Assembly: GCF_013626205.1 (NCBI RefSeq)
Contig: NZ_QHJE01000001.1
Location: forward strand, 496,001 to 560,000
Direction of reading: 5' to 3'
Length of the DNA: 64,000 bases
Origin: Hyphomicrobium methylovorum
GTDB lineage: Bacteria > Pseudomonadota > Alphaproteobacteria > Rhizobiales > Hyphomicrobiaceae
The position numbers and the translations under genes were made by a program. This document shows, piece by piece, positions 20,052-29,419 of this stretch (positions are counted from its first letter, which is position 1; each line of letters starts with the position of its first letter). The notes beneath the pieces are model-generated. The model was not told where the DNA came from. It made no database searches and saw only the letters and a program-made list of their open reading frames with translations.

Positions 20052-20196
20052 CGTTCGTTCCCTTTTCCGGTTAGACCTCCGCGAGACTTGAGAAGAGATA
20101 TGCAAATCCTTTCAAAGACTTGCGAAATCTCCACCGGAGCACGATGCGGGGCTTTCAATCCGCAGGCGCGTAATGTCTCGCGTGTGAGATGGGGGC

Positions 20197-20225
20197 TCTA
20201 TACGGGGGAACGCGTTCGCGCGCAA
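20197..20225 (-). promoter_or_regulatory. Putative sigma-70 promoter for rpsB
   Basis: On the minus strand TTGCGC (20225-20220) and TATAGA (20202-20197) are 17 bases apart, close to the housekeeping consensus. The start point would be near 20190, leaving a leader of about 140 bases before rpsB. The rest of the 361-bp gap between rpsB and the next gene holds only the terminator at 20294-20341. Confidence 0.5.
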
Positions 20226-20293
20226 GCGTCGGGAGGCCGCGTCTGGTCTGCGGCGTGCGCGGTCGTCAAGTTGTAACACCTATCCCGCGCATG

Positions 20294-20341
20294 AAAAAGA
20301 CGCACTCCGGCTCCGCATTCTCGCGGCTCGCAGTGCGTCTT
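20294..20341 (-). terminator. Rho-independent terminator after the 20413-20760 gene
   Basis: A perfect 10-bp stem (AAGACGCACT at 20297-20306 with AGTGCGTCTT at 20332-20341) encloses a GC-rich 25-base loop that can itself pair (GGCTCCGC...GCGGCTCG). On the minus strand it ends in T residues at 20298-20294. It separates the small secreted gene from the rpsB promoter. Confidence 0.75.
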
Positions 20342-20412
20342 CGATGATGGGGAGATAATCTATTCCCTCACGCGGGGACGAGGCCCGAGCGCGGGTGAGC
20401 CCGTCTTGAGTG

Positions 20413-20760
20413 CTATTTGCACTTCTCATCGAGCGCGGCCATGCTTTCGTCCATCGCCTTGGCTTCCGGCGATCCGTCGGCGGCGTCCTGCCCGGCATCC
20501 CAAGCATTCATGAAGTCATCGCCGAGAGCCTTGAAGTATCCGTCGATCTCATCGCCGGCAGCTTCAGCTTTCTTTTCGTCGTCGCCAACTTCATCCATCT
20601 TTTTCGACATCGCGCAGTAGGCTTTGACCTTGTTTGCGTCAGATGCCGTTTCGCTGAGGATGTTCTTGATGTCATCCGCGCTGATCTTCTTCTCGTCGGC
20701 CGCCTGGGCCCCGGAAGCGAACAGCAAAGCAGTGACCAAAGCGGCAGAGAATTTCATCAT
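20413..20760 (-). CDS. Small secreted protein of unknown function
   Basis: I do not recognise this 115-residue protein. Residues 1-20 form a clear Sec signal peptide ending AQA before ADEKK. The mature part is about 95 residues, acidic and helical, with two Cys (in YCAMSKK and at the C-terminal EKCK), which could form one disulfide in the periplasm. GAGG lies six bases before the first of two ATG codons. It has its own terminator (20294-20341). Periplasmic location is inferred from the signal peptide only. Confidence 0.75.
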   Translation of the reverse strand: MMKFSAALVTALLFASGAQAADEKKISADDIKNILSETASDANKVKAYCAMSKKMDEVGDDEKKAEAAGDEIDGYFKALGDDFMNAWDAGQDAADGSPEAKAMDESMAALDEKCK

Positions 20761-20868
20761 ATCATGCCTCGTTTTCGGCTGGCTCAGGGAGCGGCACTAT
20801 GCGCTCAAACTGGGTGATAAGAAGGCAGTGGCAAAGCACTGCCTTCCATCGGGAAAGGGGCTGACGGA

Positions 20869-21120
20869 TTAGCGCCAGAAGCAGTGACGGTGGCCGTGAC
20901 GATAGCGGCAAACCCACTTCTTCTTGTGCCACCAGTTCTTCTTGTAGTGGCGCTTTTTGTAATGACGGTGATCGCGACGGTACTGCACCTGCTCTGCGAC
21001 TGTCGTATTCGCGTGGGCGCTAATGCCGTTCAGTCCACTCGGAACACCGGCGCTTGCGGAGCCTGCGGCTCCCAGAGAGATTACGGCGAACGCTGCCGCT
21101 GCTATCAGGCTCTTCTTCAT
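20869..21120 (-). CDS. Small secreted His/Lys/Arg/Trp-rich basic protein
   Basis: An 83-residue unknown. Residues 1-24 are a signal peptide ending ASA. The last 35 residues are extremely basic and aromatic (YRRDHRHYKKRHYKKNW and RYRHGHRHCFWR), with two Cys, many His and several Trp. AGGAG lies close to the ATG (minus strand, 21121-21126). Similar short basic exported proteins are common in Rhizobiales but have no firm function; binding of metal, nucleic acid or cell wall is possible but unproved. Confidence 0.7.
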   Translation of the reverse strand: MKKSLIAAAAFAVISLGAAGSASAGVPSGLNGISAHANTTVAEQVQYRRDHRHYKKRHYKKNWWHKKKWVCRYRHGHRHCFWR

Positions 21121-21251
21121 AGGAGTCTCCTATCTAGTTACCGACGCTTCTCACACGTCCACACAGCTAACGCTCAACGAGCCGGCAAGCCGTCGCTGAT
21201 GTGGAGAAAAATTTTCGGTGAGATGTGGTCGCTTCGCGTGCAACCAGACGT

Positions 21252-24200
21252 TCAGAACTCGACGATCTCGGTGACGACAGGAAGAGCTTCAAATTTTCCT
21301 GCATCCTGCTGCGAAACTTCGTAGCGGCCAGGAAGAATGAATTGCACTTCGCGGCCGCGATCCTGCAACGGCAATACCAATCGGATTTCGCCACCGCGCG
21401 ATGCAGGCTTCAATCGTGCGCCGATATCCATGAGCCGCGCGCCAGCCGCGCCTGCACATTGCCGTTCGTCGAGCACCATCGTGAAATTGCGCGGAACGCT
21501 TTGCGCCGCCTTGTCGAGCGCTTCGAGAGACTGCACGCGCATTTTCAAAGTTTCGCCGTCACGCTCCGCCTCGACAGAGACGATGACGGGCTTACCCGGC
21601 TCGAGAAGATCGCGACTGACTGCGAGCGTATCGGAGAAGATCACAGCCTCGAACTGACCTGTCGCGTCCGAGAATGATGCAAAGGCGAATTTGTTGCCCT
21701 TTTGCGAACGGCGTTCGCGCGCCGCGATGACGATGCCCGCAAGCCGCGCCGCGGTGGCACCACGCTCCGCCATCACTTCGAACTCGCTGAAGCGGCGCAC
21801 GCCGAGTTTCTTCAGCACGCTTTCATACTGATCGAGCGGATGACCTGAGAGATAAAAGCCGATCGCCTCGAACTCGGCGGACAGACGCTCCATCGGCGTC
21901 CAGCCTTCCGTCGAGCGCAACACGAGATCGGATGACATGCCTCCGCCACCGAAAAGGTCCGTCGTGCCTTGTGCCGCATCGGCACTGCGTCGCTGAGCTG
22001 AGGCGACTATCGTATCGGCGTTCGCAGCGACGGCTGCGCGGTCGCCGTGCAAGGCATCGAACGCGCCGCCCTTTGCCATCGTCTCGATCGCGCGCTTGTT
22101 AAGAGCTTTGGCATCGACGCGTCCGGCGAAATCGCCGAGAGAGGTGAACGGGCCGCCCTTATCGCGTTCGTTGACAATCGTTTCGACGGCGCCTGCTCCG
22201 ATGTTCTTCAGCGCCGCGAGCGAATAGCGAATTGCGCCCGGTGCTCCGTCACTGCTTGCCGGTTCTGCGCCGAAATCCACGGCCGATTGATTGACGCATG
22301 GCGGCAGCATGCGAATGCCGGACTTGCGTGCTTCGGACGCGAACATTGCGAGCTTATCGGTGTTGCCCATGTCGAGCGTCATCGAGGCGGCGAAGAATTC
22401 CTCGCGGAAGTTCGCCTTCAAATAGGCCGTGTGATAGCTGACGAGCGCATATGCGGCGGCATGCGATTTGTTGAAGCCGTAGCCCGCGAACTTGTCGACG
22501 AGTTCGAAGATGTAGATTGCGTCCTTTTCCTTGACGCCGTTCGCAGTCGCGCCCTCGACGAAGCGCGCTTGCTGCTTCGCCATTTCAGCCTTGTCTTTCT
22601 TACCCATCGCGCGCCTGAGCAAGTCAGCTTGGCCGAGCGTATATCCGCCCATGACCTGCGCGATTTGAATGACCTGCTCCTGGTAGATGATGACGCCGTA
22701 GGTTTCCTTCAGGATGCCTTCGAGCATGTCATGCAGGCAGTCGACCTCTTCCTCGCCGTGCTTGCGATGGATGTAAGTCGGGATGTTGTCCATCGGGCCC
22801 GGGCGATAGAGCGCGACCATGGCGATGATGTCTTCGAAGCGGTCCGGCTTCAGGCGCTTCAAACTTTCGCGCATGCCCGTGCTTTCAAGCTGGAACACGC
22901 CTGCCGTGTCGGCTTTCGCCAGCATCTCATACGTCGGACGATCATCCAGCGGCAGCGCCGCGAGATCGACTTTGATGCCGCGTCCCTTTTCGATCAGGTC
23001 CACGGCTTTCTTCAGAACGGTCAGAGTTTTCAGGCCGAGGAAGTCGAACTTCACCAGCCCTGCTGCTTCGACCAGCTTCCAGTTGTATTGCGTGATCGGG
23101 AAGTTCGATTTCGGATCGCGGTAGAGCGGCACCAATTCGTCCAACGGACGATCGCCGATCACCATGCCCGCCGCGTGCGTCGAGGCGTGGCGATAAAGTC
23201 CTTCGAGCTTCTGCGCGATTTCGAGCAAGCGCGCGACGATCGGCTCGCGGTCGCGTTCTTCCTGCAGCTTGGGTTCAGCTTCGATGGCCTGCGGAAGCGT
23301 GACCGGATTGGCCGGATTGTTCGGCACGAGTTTGCAAAGACGATCGACCTGACCGTACGGCATTTGCAGCACACGGCCGACGTCTCGCAGCACGGCCCGC
23401 GCCTGCAGCTTGCCGTGCGTGATGATCTGCGCCACGCGATCCGCGCCATACTTCTTCTGCACGTAGTCGATCACGCGGTCGCGTTTTTCCTGGCAGAAGT
23501 CGATGTCGAAGTCCGGCATCGAAACGCGCTCGGGATTGAGGAAGCGTTCGAACAGCAGACCAAAGCGGAGAGGATCGAGATCGGTAATCGTCAGCGCGTA
23601 AGCGACGAGCGAACCGGCACCCGAGCCACGGCCCGGACCAACCGGCACGTCGTTCGCTTTTGACCATTTGATGAAGTCGGCAACGATCAGGAAGTAGCCG
23701 GGGAACTTCATCTGCGTGATGACGTCCACCTCGTATGCGAGGCGACTCTCATAGTCGTCGACTGTGAAACCTTCCGCCGGACCGGTAGCTGCGAGGCGCT
23801 CTTCAAGGCCCTTCTTGGCTTGGCGTTTCAGCTCGGCGGCTTCGAGGCGGAAGTTTTCGATTTCGCTCAGGCTGTCGTCGCCTTGCACGAAGCGCGGCAG
23901 AATTGGCTTTTTGCCCAATGGCCGAAATGCGCATCGCACCGCGATTTCAACCGAATTGGCGAGCGCTTCAGGGATGTCGGCGAAGAGCGCCGCCATTTCG
24001 TCTTCGGTTTTCAGATAGTGTTCCGGACTCGCGCGCCGGCGATCATCTTCAATGACGTAGCGGCCACCGGCGATGCACAGCAGAACGTCATGCGCCTCGT
24101 AGTCGGAGCGCGCGGCGAAATAAACTTCATTGGTCGCAACCAACGGCACACCGCGCGCATATGCGAGATCGATGAGCGCAGGCTCGACGGCCGCTTCGTC

Positions 24201-24791
24201 CGGCAGGTTGTGACGCTGCACTTCGACGTAAAGGCGATTGCCGAATATTTTTTCGAGCGTCTTCAGGCGTTCGGCGGCCAGGTCTTGCTGGCCGTTTTTC
24301 AACGCCATATCGATCGGGCCTTCTGGACCGCCCGTCAGTACGATGAGGCCGTTCGACAGCTCTTCAAGGCGCGCGATCTTTACGTGCGCGGGCTCGTCTG
24401 GCGCGGGCTCGAAATTCAGCACCTTCGACAGACGCATCAAATTGGAAAAGCCGTCAGCGTTCATCGCCAACAGCGCGATCTTTCCGGCTGGCCGCGTTCG
24501 CGGCTCGTTACTCAGCGAACGAAGTGCTGACGGCTGCGTCTCGCGATTGTCGCCGAAATCGATGTCGAGCGTGCATCCGGCAATCGGCTGTACGCCGGAC
24601 TGCCAAAGCTTCTCGGAAAATTCGAGTGCACCGAAAAGATTGTTGGTATCGGTCAGGCCGATCGCGGGCAGGTTTTTCTCAACCGCGAGCTTGGCCAGCT
24701 TCGAGATCGGCAACGCGCCTTCCAGCAGCGAATAGGCCGAGTGGACCTTGAGGTGCACGAAGCGCGGATTGGGACGAATCAGTTCAGCCAT
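21252..24791 (-). CDS. dnaE: DNA polymerase III alpha subunit
   Basis: Replicative C-family polymerase of 1179 residues. The N-terminal PHP domain starts FVHLKVHSAYSLLEGAL. The palm holds the catalytic acids in MPDFDIDFCQEKRDRVIDY and a further Asp in VKFDFLGLKTLTVL. A GPGRGSGAGSLVAYAL motif, helix-hairpin-helix and OB-fold regions follow to the C-terminus. The ATG at 24791 begins MAELIRPNPRFVHL; the longer frame from 24812 adds only seven unlikely residues. It lies 77 bp after lolD. This is the main dnaE1 type, not the imuABC-linked dnaE2. Confidence 0.96.
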   Translation of the reverse strand: MAELIRPNPRFVHLKVHSAYSLLEGALPISKLAKLAVEKNLPAIGLTDTNNLFGALEFSEKLWQSGVQPIAGCTLDIDFGDNRETQPSALRSLSNEPRTRPAGKIALLAMNADGFSNLMRLSKVLNFEPAPDEPAHVKIARLEELSNGLIVLTGGPEGPIDMALKNGQQDLAAERLKTLEKIFGNRLYVEVQRHNLPDEAAVEPALIDLAYARGVPLVATNEVYFAARSDYEAHDVLLCIAGGRYVIEDDRRRASPEHYLKTEDEMAALFADIPEALANSVEIAVRCAFRPLGKKPILPRFVQGDDSLSEIENFRLEAAELKRQAKKGLEERLAATGPAEGFTVDDYESRLAYEVDVITQMKFPGYFLIVADFIKWSKANDVPVGPGRGSGAGSLVAYALTITDLDPLRFGLLFERFLNPERVSMPDFDIDFCQEKRDRVIDYVQKKYGADRVAQIITHGKLQARAVLRDVGRVLQMPYGQVDRLCKLVPNNPANPVTLPQAIEAEPKLQEERDREPIVARLLEIAQKLEGLYRHASTHAAGMVIGDRPLDELVPLYRDPKSNFPITQYNWKLVEAAGLVKFDFLGLKTLTVLKKAVDLIEKGRGIKVDLAALPLDDRPTYEMLAKADTAGVFQLESTGMRESLKRLKPDRFEDIIAMVALYRPGPMDNIPTYIHRKHGEEEVDCLHDMLEGILKETYGVIIYQEQVIQIAQVMGGYTLGQADLLRRAMGKKDKAEMAKQQARFVEGATANGVKEKDAIYIFELVDKFAGYGFNKSHAAAYALVSYHTAYLKANFREEFFAASMTLDMGNTDKLAMFASEARKSGIRMLPPCVNQSAVDFGAEPASSDGAPGAIRYSLAALKNIGAGAVETIVNERDKGGPFTSLGDFAGRVDAKALNKRAIETMAKGGAFDALHGDRAAVAANADTIVASAQRRSADAAQGTTDLFGGGGMSSDLVLRSTEGWTPMERLSAEFEAIGFYLSGHPLDQYESVLKKLGVRRFSEFEVMAERGATAARLAGIVIAARERRSQKGNKFAFASFSDATGQFEAVIFSDTLAVSRDLLEPGKPVIVSVEAERDGETLKMRVQSLEALDKAAQSVPRNFTMVLDERQCAGAAGARLMDIGARLKPASRGGEIRLVLPLQDRGREVQFILPGRYEVSQQDAGKFEALPVVTEIVEF

Positions 24792-24868
24792 GCGCCATAA
24801 TCCGCCACGCAACGGCGCGGCGCCATTGCCCTAAAAGGGGCTATCCACTTGCAGTCGATAGCCGACGT

Positions 24869-25597
24869 TCAACCGATCGAGGCCGGAGCAATCTCGACGA
24901 GTTGGCCCTCATGCATTTGCAATACGCGGTCCATGCGCTTCGCAAGCTGCATGTTGTGGGTCGCGATCAGCGCGGCAAGCCCCTGGCGGTGGATCAGGTC
25001 GAGAAGCTCGCGGAAAACGTGCTCGGAGGTATGCGGATCGAGGTTGCCGGTTGGTTCGTCTGCGAGGAGCAATCGCGGCGAGTTTGCCAGTCCGCGGCAG
25101 ATCGCGGTTCGCTGCTGTTCGCCGCCCGACAATTCGGCCGGGCGATGTTCTGCGCGCTCGCCGAGGCCCAAGCCGGACAGCAGCGTCATTGCGCGCGCCT
25201 CCGCCGTTTTGCGGCTGTGCCCCTGAATGAGCTGTGGAATGACGACGTTTTCGAGCGCCGAAAATTCCGGCAGCAATTGATGGAACTGGTAGACGAAACC
25301 GATCTCGCGGCGACGCATCCGCGTGCGGTCGGCTTCCGAAAGCGTCGCGCAGTCGCGTCCGTTGACGAGCACGCGGCCCGACGTCGGCGCTTCGAGAAGA
25401 CCCGCAATGTGCAGCAGCGTGGATTTGCCTGCGCCTGAGGGCCCGACCATCGCCACGGCTTGTCCGGGCCACAGCGCGGCGTTGACGCCTCTCAGCACGG
25501 TGATGTCGCGATCGCCCTGGCGGAACGAACGCGTCACGCCTTCGAGCTGCAGAACAGGAACGAATGTGGTGCCGGCCGGTGTCGTTTCCATTGCCAT
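24869..25597 (-). CDS. lolD: Lipoprotein-releasing ABC transporter ATPase
   Basis: ATPase of the Lol system, which extracts lipoproteins from the inner membrane for transfer to LolA. The 242-residue protein has Walker A GPSGAGKST, a Q-loop near YQFHQLLPEFSAL, the signature LSGGEQQR, Walker B LLLADEPTGNLD and an H-loop in ATHN. The ATG at 25597 overlaps the lolC stop as TGATG, which decides the start and implies coupled translation. It pairs with the permease encoded immediately upstream. Confidence 0.94.
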   Translation of the reverse strand: MAMETTPAGTTFVPVLQLEGVTRSFRQGDRDITVLRGVNAALWPGQAVAMVGPSGAGKSTLLHIAGLLEAPTSGRVLVNGRDCATLSEADRTRMRRREIGFVYQFHQLLPEFSALENVVIPQLIQGHSRKTAEARAMTLLSGLGLGERAEHRPAELSGGEQQRTAICRGLANSPRLLLADEPTGNLDPHTSEHVFRELLDLIHRQGLAALIATHNMQLAKRMDRVLQMHEGQLVEIAPASIG

Positions 25598-26868
25598 CAC
25601 TCGTATCGAAGCGCTTCGACGGGATCGAGACGGGAGGCCCGCCACGACGGATAGAGCGTGGCGATGACCGAGAGTGCAAGGGCCATCAGCACGATGCCGC
25701 CCGTTTCATGCACGTCGATCTCCGCCGGAAGCTTCGTCAGATAATATACACTCGGATCGAAGACCGTCGTTCCGGTGATCCACGATACGAACGTTTTGAT
25801 GTGGTCGATATTCCAGCAGAAAATGACGCCGATTACGAGACCGGCAAGCGTTCCGACGATGCCAATCGATGCGCCCGTAATCAGGAATATTCGCATCACC
25901 GCGCCTTTGCTGGCGCCCATCGTTCGCAGAATGGCGATGTCCCGGCCCTTGTCTTTAACGAGCATCATCAGGCCAGAGATGATGTTCAGCGCCGCGACGA
26001 GCACGATGAGCGACAGGATGATGAACATCACGTTGCGCTCAACGGAGAGGACGTTGAAGAATGTCTCGTTGCGTTGTCGCCAGTCCGATACGGCAATCGA
26101 TGGCCCAATCGCATCTGTGATCGCCTCGCGGTAGCCATCCACCTGCTCCGGGTCTTTGACGACGATCTCGATGACGTCGACCTCTCCCGGTTTGGAGAAA
26201 TATTTCTGCGCCTCGTTGAGCGGCATGAAGATCATCATGCGATCGTACTCAGACATGCCGAGTTCGAAGATCGAGGTGATCTGATAGGCTTTTGAGCGTG
26301 GGGCATTTCCGAACGGCGTGACTGCTCCGCGCGGCGTCACGAGCGTCACCATATCGCCGAGGCCGACGCGCAATTGGTTCGCGAGCCTCAAGCCAATGGA
26401 TATGCCCTTCTCCTGGTCGAAGTGATCGAGCGTGCCAGCGCGGATGTTTCCCGAAACGAGCTTCAGAGCCTGCAGGTCACTTTCGCGGACACCGCGCACC
26501 AAGCCGCCAAGCGCCTGCGCTGGAGAGGAGACCATGACCTGGCCTTCGATCACTGGCATCGCCGCCGTAACGCCCGGCAGCTTTGCGATGCGCGCGGACA
26601 TCGGTTCATAGTCGTCAAAGGTGTCTGTGATCTTCTGCACGATGACGTGGCCGTTCAGGCCCATGATCTTGCTGAAGAGATCGTGGCGGAAGCCGTTCAT
26701 CACCGCCATGACGATGATCAACGTTGCGACGCCGAGCATGATGCCGAGGAAGGAAAACCCGGCGATGACCGAGATGAAGCCTTCCTTCCGTCTGGCGCGA
26801 AGGTAGCGCCCCGCGATCATCCATTCGAAGGGCGAAAAGGGCTTGGTGTCGCGCGCGTCCGTCGTCAT
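25597..26868 (-). CDS. lolC: Lipoprotein-releasing ABC transporter permease (LolC/LolE family)
   Basis: Inner-membrane permease of about 423 residues with four membrane helices: one at residues about 28-50 (ISVIAGFSFLGIMLGVATL), a large periplasmic domain, then three C-terminal helices with the MacB-like FtsX domain (ILRTMGASKGAVMRIF). Only one permease gene is present beside lolD, as usual in alphaproteobacteria, so the complex may use a homodimer (inference). The start at 26868 (MTTDARD) is preferred to 26883, which overlaps the likely GGAG ribosome site. Confidence 0.92.
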   Translation of the reverse strand: MTTDARDTKPFSPFEWMIAGRYLRARRKEGFISVIAGFSFLGIMLGVATLIIVMAVMNGFRHDLFSKIMGLNGHVIVQKITDTFDDYEPMSARIAKLPGVTAAMPVIEGQVMVSSPAQALGGLVRGVRESDLQALKLVSGNIRAGTLDHFDQEKGISIGLRLANQLRVGLGDMVTLVTPRGAVTPFGNAPRSKAYQITSIFELGMSEYDRMMIFMPLNEAQKYFSKPGEVDVIEIVVKDPEQVDGYREAITDAIGPSIAVSDWRQRNETFFNVLSVERNVMFIILSLIVLVAALNIISGLMMLVKDKGRDIAILRTMGASKGAVMRIFLITGASIGIVGTLAGLVIGVIFCWNIDHIKTFVSWITGTTVFDPSVYYLTKLPAEIDVHETGGIVLMALALSVIATLYPSWRASRLDPVEALRYE

Positions 26869-26971
26869 AGCCCCTCGCTCCATCTGACACCTTGAGCGCG
26901 CCGCATTGCACCCCCCTGTGTCGCAGTTAAGGCCGCCCCCGGCTCCGTCCGCTTTTTAGCAGAGAGGTGCG

Positions 26972-28507
26972 CTAATAGGCGCGTGCGATCAACACGTATT
27001 CCTTGGCCGGTTCACCGGAAAAAATGCACTTCCCGGAGATTTCCGGCTGACCAATTGGCGCATTTCGGATCGTAAGCTTCAGGCCCTTCAGACGGTCGGC
27101 AATCGCTTCGAGCGCCGCGCCTTCCGGGCGCGACCAGGGCACGCGCGCCCAGCCTTTGAAAGCGCCAGCTTCGTCATCATCTGATTCGGCCGGACCGAAA
27201 TAATTCATGAGATCGTCGAACGAGGCGAGGTTCGAGACGATGTTGCCGTCGAGACGTGCTTTCGCTTCCGCATAAAGCGTGTCCTGGATGTCCTTCAGCA
27301 GCGCCGTTGCCTCGCTAACGAACGCGGCGCGCTCCTTCGTATGCGAGATCACCTTGTCGCCGTCGCGCAGGCGATCACGGCGCATGAACGTGACGTTGCC
27401 ACCGGACGCATCGCGGCCGCCGATTTCGACGATGATCGGCGCGCCACGGCGCACCCAGTTCCAGCGCTTCTCAGCGGACTTCAGCGGCTTCGTATCGACG
27501 AGCGTGCGGATGCCTGCCGCCTTCAATTCCTTCTCGAGCGACGCGCAGTACTCGATCAGCGCGGCGTCCTCCGGCTTTTCGCGCAGCATCGGCACGATAA
27601 CGATCTGGCGCGGTGCGATCATCGGCGGCAACCGAAGGCCGTCATCGTCGCCGTGTGTCATGATCACGCCGCCGATCAGGCGGGTGGAGACGCCCCAGCT
27701 CGTCGTATGGCAATAGGTGAGCTGGCCCTGCGCATTCTGGAACTGGATGTTCTGTGCTTCGGAGAAGTGCGTTCCCAGATAGTGCGAGGTTCCGGCTTGC
27801 AGTGCCTTGCCGTCCTGCATCATCGCTTCGATGGAATAGGTGTTGTCGGCACCCGGGAAGCGCTCGTTGGCAGGTTTCTCGCCAGCGATCACCGGCATTG
27901 CCAAGACGTCTTCCGCAAACGTGCGATAGACTTCGAGCATCTTCAGCGTTTCGCCAACGGCGTCTTCGCGATCCGCGTGCGCGGTATGGCCTTCCTGCCA
28001 GAGGAATTCGGCGGTGCGCAGGAACAAGCGCGTGCGCATTTCCCAGCGCACGACGTTGGCCCACTGGTTCACGAGTAGCGGCAGATCGCGATAGCTCTTG
28101 ATCCAACGCTGGAACGCGTCACCGATGATGGTTTCCGACGTCGGCCGGACGATCAGCGGCTCTTCGAGTTTCGCGTCGGGGTCAACCACTAGCTTGCCGC
28201 CCTCGTTCTTGAGGCGGTGATGGGTGACGACAGCCATCTCTTTCGCGAAGCCTTCAACGTGCTCGGCCTCTTTCGCGATGAAGCTCATCGGAATGAAAAG
28301 CGGGAAGTAGCAGTTGTCGTGGCCAGTATCTTTGATGCGCGTGTCGAGTTCGGCCTGCACGCGTTCCCACACGCCCCAGCCCCACGGCTTGATGATCATG
28401 CAGCCGCGCACCGGGCTCGTCTCGGCCATGTCGCCATCACGGACGACGGCCTGATACCACTCCGGAAAGTTCTGCTCGCGGGATACGGAAAGGGCGCGCT
28501 TGCTCAT
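26972..28507 (-). CDS. proS: Prolyl-tRNA synthetase of the eukaryote/archaeal type
   Basis: Charges tRNA-Pro. The 511-residue protein matches the eukaryote/archaeal-like ProRS class rather than the short alphaproteobacterial type. It has no editing insertion after motif 2. It has RPTSETIIGDAFQRWIKSYR at about 121-140, motif 2 as NVVRWEMRTRLFLRTAEFLW (151-170) then QEGHTAHA, and a C-terminus ending in Tyr (IARAY). The zinc-binding C-terminal domain typical of that class keeps only one obvious Cys (KCIFSGEP). The locus (between a DUF1467 gene and lolC) is where Rhizobiales normally keep their bacterial-type proS, suggesting in-place replacement. A 7-bp hairpin (28537-28558) lies in the leader. 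Confidence 0.93.
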   Translation of the reverse strand: MSKRALSVSREQNFPEWYQAVVRDGDMAETSPVRGCMIIKPWGWGVWERVQAELDTRIKDTGHDNCYFPLFIPMSFIAKEAEHVEGFAKEMAVVTHHRLKNEGGKLVVDPDAKLEEPLIVRPTSETIIGDAFQRWIKSYRDLPLLVNQWANVVRWEMRTRLFLRTAEFLWQEGHTAHADREDAVGETLKMLEVYRTFAEDVLAMPVIAGEKPANERFPGADNTYSIEAMMQDGKALQAGTSHYLGTHFSEAQNIQFQNAQGQLTYCHTTSWGVSTRLIGGVIMTHGDDDGLRLPPMIAPRQIVIVPMLREKPEDAALIEYCASLEKELKAAGIRTLVDTKPLKSAEKRWNWVRRGAPIIVEIGGRDASGGNVTFMRRDRLRDGDKVISHTKERAAFVSEATALLKDIQDTLYAEAKARLDGNIVSNLASFDDLMNYFGPAESDDDEAGAFKGWARVPWSRPEGAALEAIADRLKGLKLTIRNAPIGQPEISGKCIFSGEPAKEYVLIARAY

Positions 28508-28694
28508 CGATGGCTCAGCTTTTAGTGAAGGAAATTAGGCTCGACGAGGTGCGAGCCTGCGGAACGAGTCAGCGCCGAATAGCCCGTTACGCCAAAGCAT
28601 GCAATGGCGGGAGCCCGATTAGGACGGGATCGCGAACACGCGCGCTCCCGGCCAGCGTATGCGCGCCCCAAGCTGGATACTCAGCCGAAAGATA

Positions 28695-28919
28695 TTAGAT
28701 GCTGGCAATCACGCCGTAAACGATGCCAAAGGCGATGATCGCCACGACAGTATTCACGCAGATCACCTTGAGCGGATTGACCTTTGCAGGCGCGCCTTCC
28801 GGCGTTCCGGGAACGACTTCGCCTGCTTCTTCCTGGCTATGGGCGAAGAACGGCAACACCACAAACAGCGTGATAAACCAGAGGCAGAAGAAGGTGGCGA
28901 TGGCAACTGAAGCTCGCAT
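28695..28919 (-). CDS. DUF1467-family small membrane protein
   Basis: A 74-residue protein with two membrane helices (about residues 5-27 and 51-72) joined by a short loop rich in Pro, Glu and Gly. It matches the DUF1467 family in size, layout and location beside mce and proS in alphaproteobacteria. Function is unknown; the conserved neighbourhood suggests an envelope or metabolic accessory role but proves nothing. Confidence 0.8.
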   Translation of the reverse strand: MRASVAIATFFCLWFITLFVVLPFFAHSQEEAGEVVPGTPEGAPAKVNPLKVICVNTVVAIIAFGIVYGVIASI

Positions 28920-28963
28920 GCGGCCTTATCCTTTTCCGTCAATCAGGCCCGCCCAAGCCCCGT

Positions 28964-29368
28964 TCAAACTTGCTCCAATTCGACGAGAGTACCGCAAAAA
29001 TCCTTGGGATGCAGGAATAGCACGGGCTTGCCGTGGGCACCGATCTTCGGCGTTCCATCGCCAAGAACCCGGGCGCCCTGCTCCTTCAGGCGATCTCGCG
29101 CCACGATAATATCGTCTACTTCGTAGCAGACGTGATGGATCCCGCCGTCGGGCGTTTTTTCGAGAAATTTCGCAATCGGCGAGTTTTCGCCGAGAGGTTC
29201 CAGAAGTTCGATTTTGGTGTTCGGCAGTTCGATGAAGACCACTTTGACGCCGTGTTCGGGCTGGTCGAACGGCGCGCCTACGTTGGCACCCAGAGCGTTG
29301 CGATAAACCGCGGAAGCCTTGTCGATGTCCCGCACCGCGATCGCCACATGGTTCAGTCGTCCGATCAT
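28964..29368 (-). CDS. mce: Methylmalonyl-CoA epimerase
   Basis: Interconverts (R)- and (S)-methylmalonyl-CoA, feeding propionyl-CoA into succinyl-CoA. The glyoxalase/VOC fold of 134 residues keeps the metal ligands: His in RLNHVAIAV, Gln or Glu in the centre, His in GIHHVCYEV and Glu in LVELEQV. The ATG at 29368 is chosen, but a GTG at 29377 with GGGAGA close upstream is equally possible. It sits between rnj and the DUF1467 gene, the standard place in this order. Confidence 0.92.
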   Translation of the reverse strand: MIGRLNHVAIAVRDIDKASAVYRNALGANVGAPFDQPEHGVKVVFIELPNTKIELLEPLGENSPIAKFLEKTPDGGIHHVCYEVDDIIVARDRLKEQGARVLGDGTPKIGAHGKPVLFLHPKDFCGTLVELEQV

Positions 29369-29419
29369 TGTCTTCACGTCTCCCTAGACCTTCGCTGCGC
29401 CCGCGATCAGCCGACCGCT

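Noticed and set aside
20052-20412. A riboswitch or S2-binding leader before rpsB
   Set aside because: The leader of about 140 bases shows no motif that I can match to a known class; only the promoter and the terminator of the other gene are supported.
22047-23663. A 538-codon open frame antisense to dnaE
   Set aside because: Same effect: low-complexity product rich in Arg, Asp and Phe, opposite a certain gene.
28508-28694. T-box-like leader of proS
   Set aside because: There is only one simple 7-bp hairpin and no T-box sequence; T-boxes are not expected in this group.
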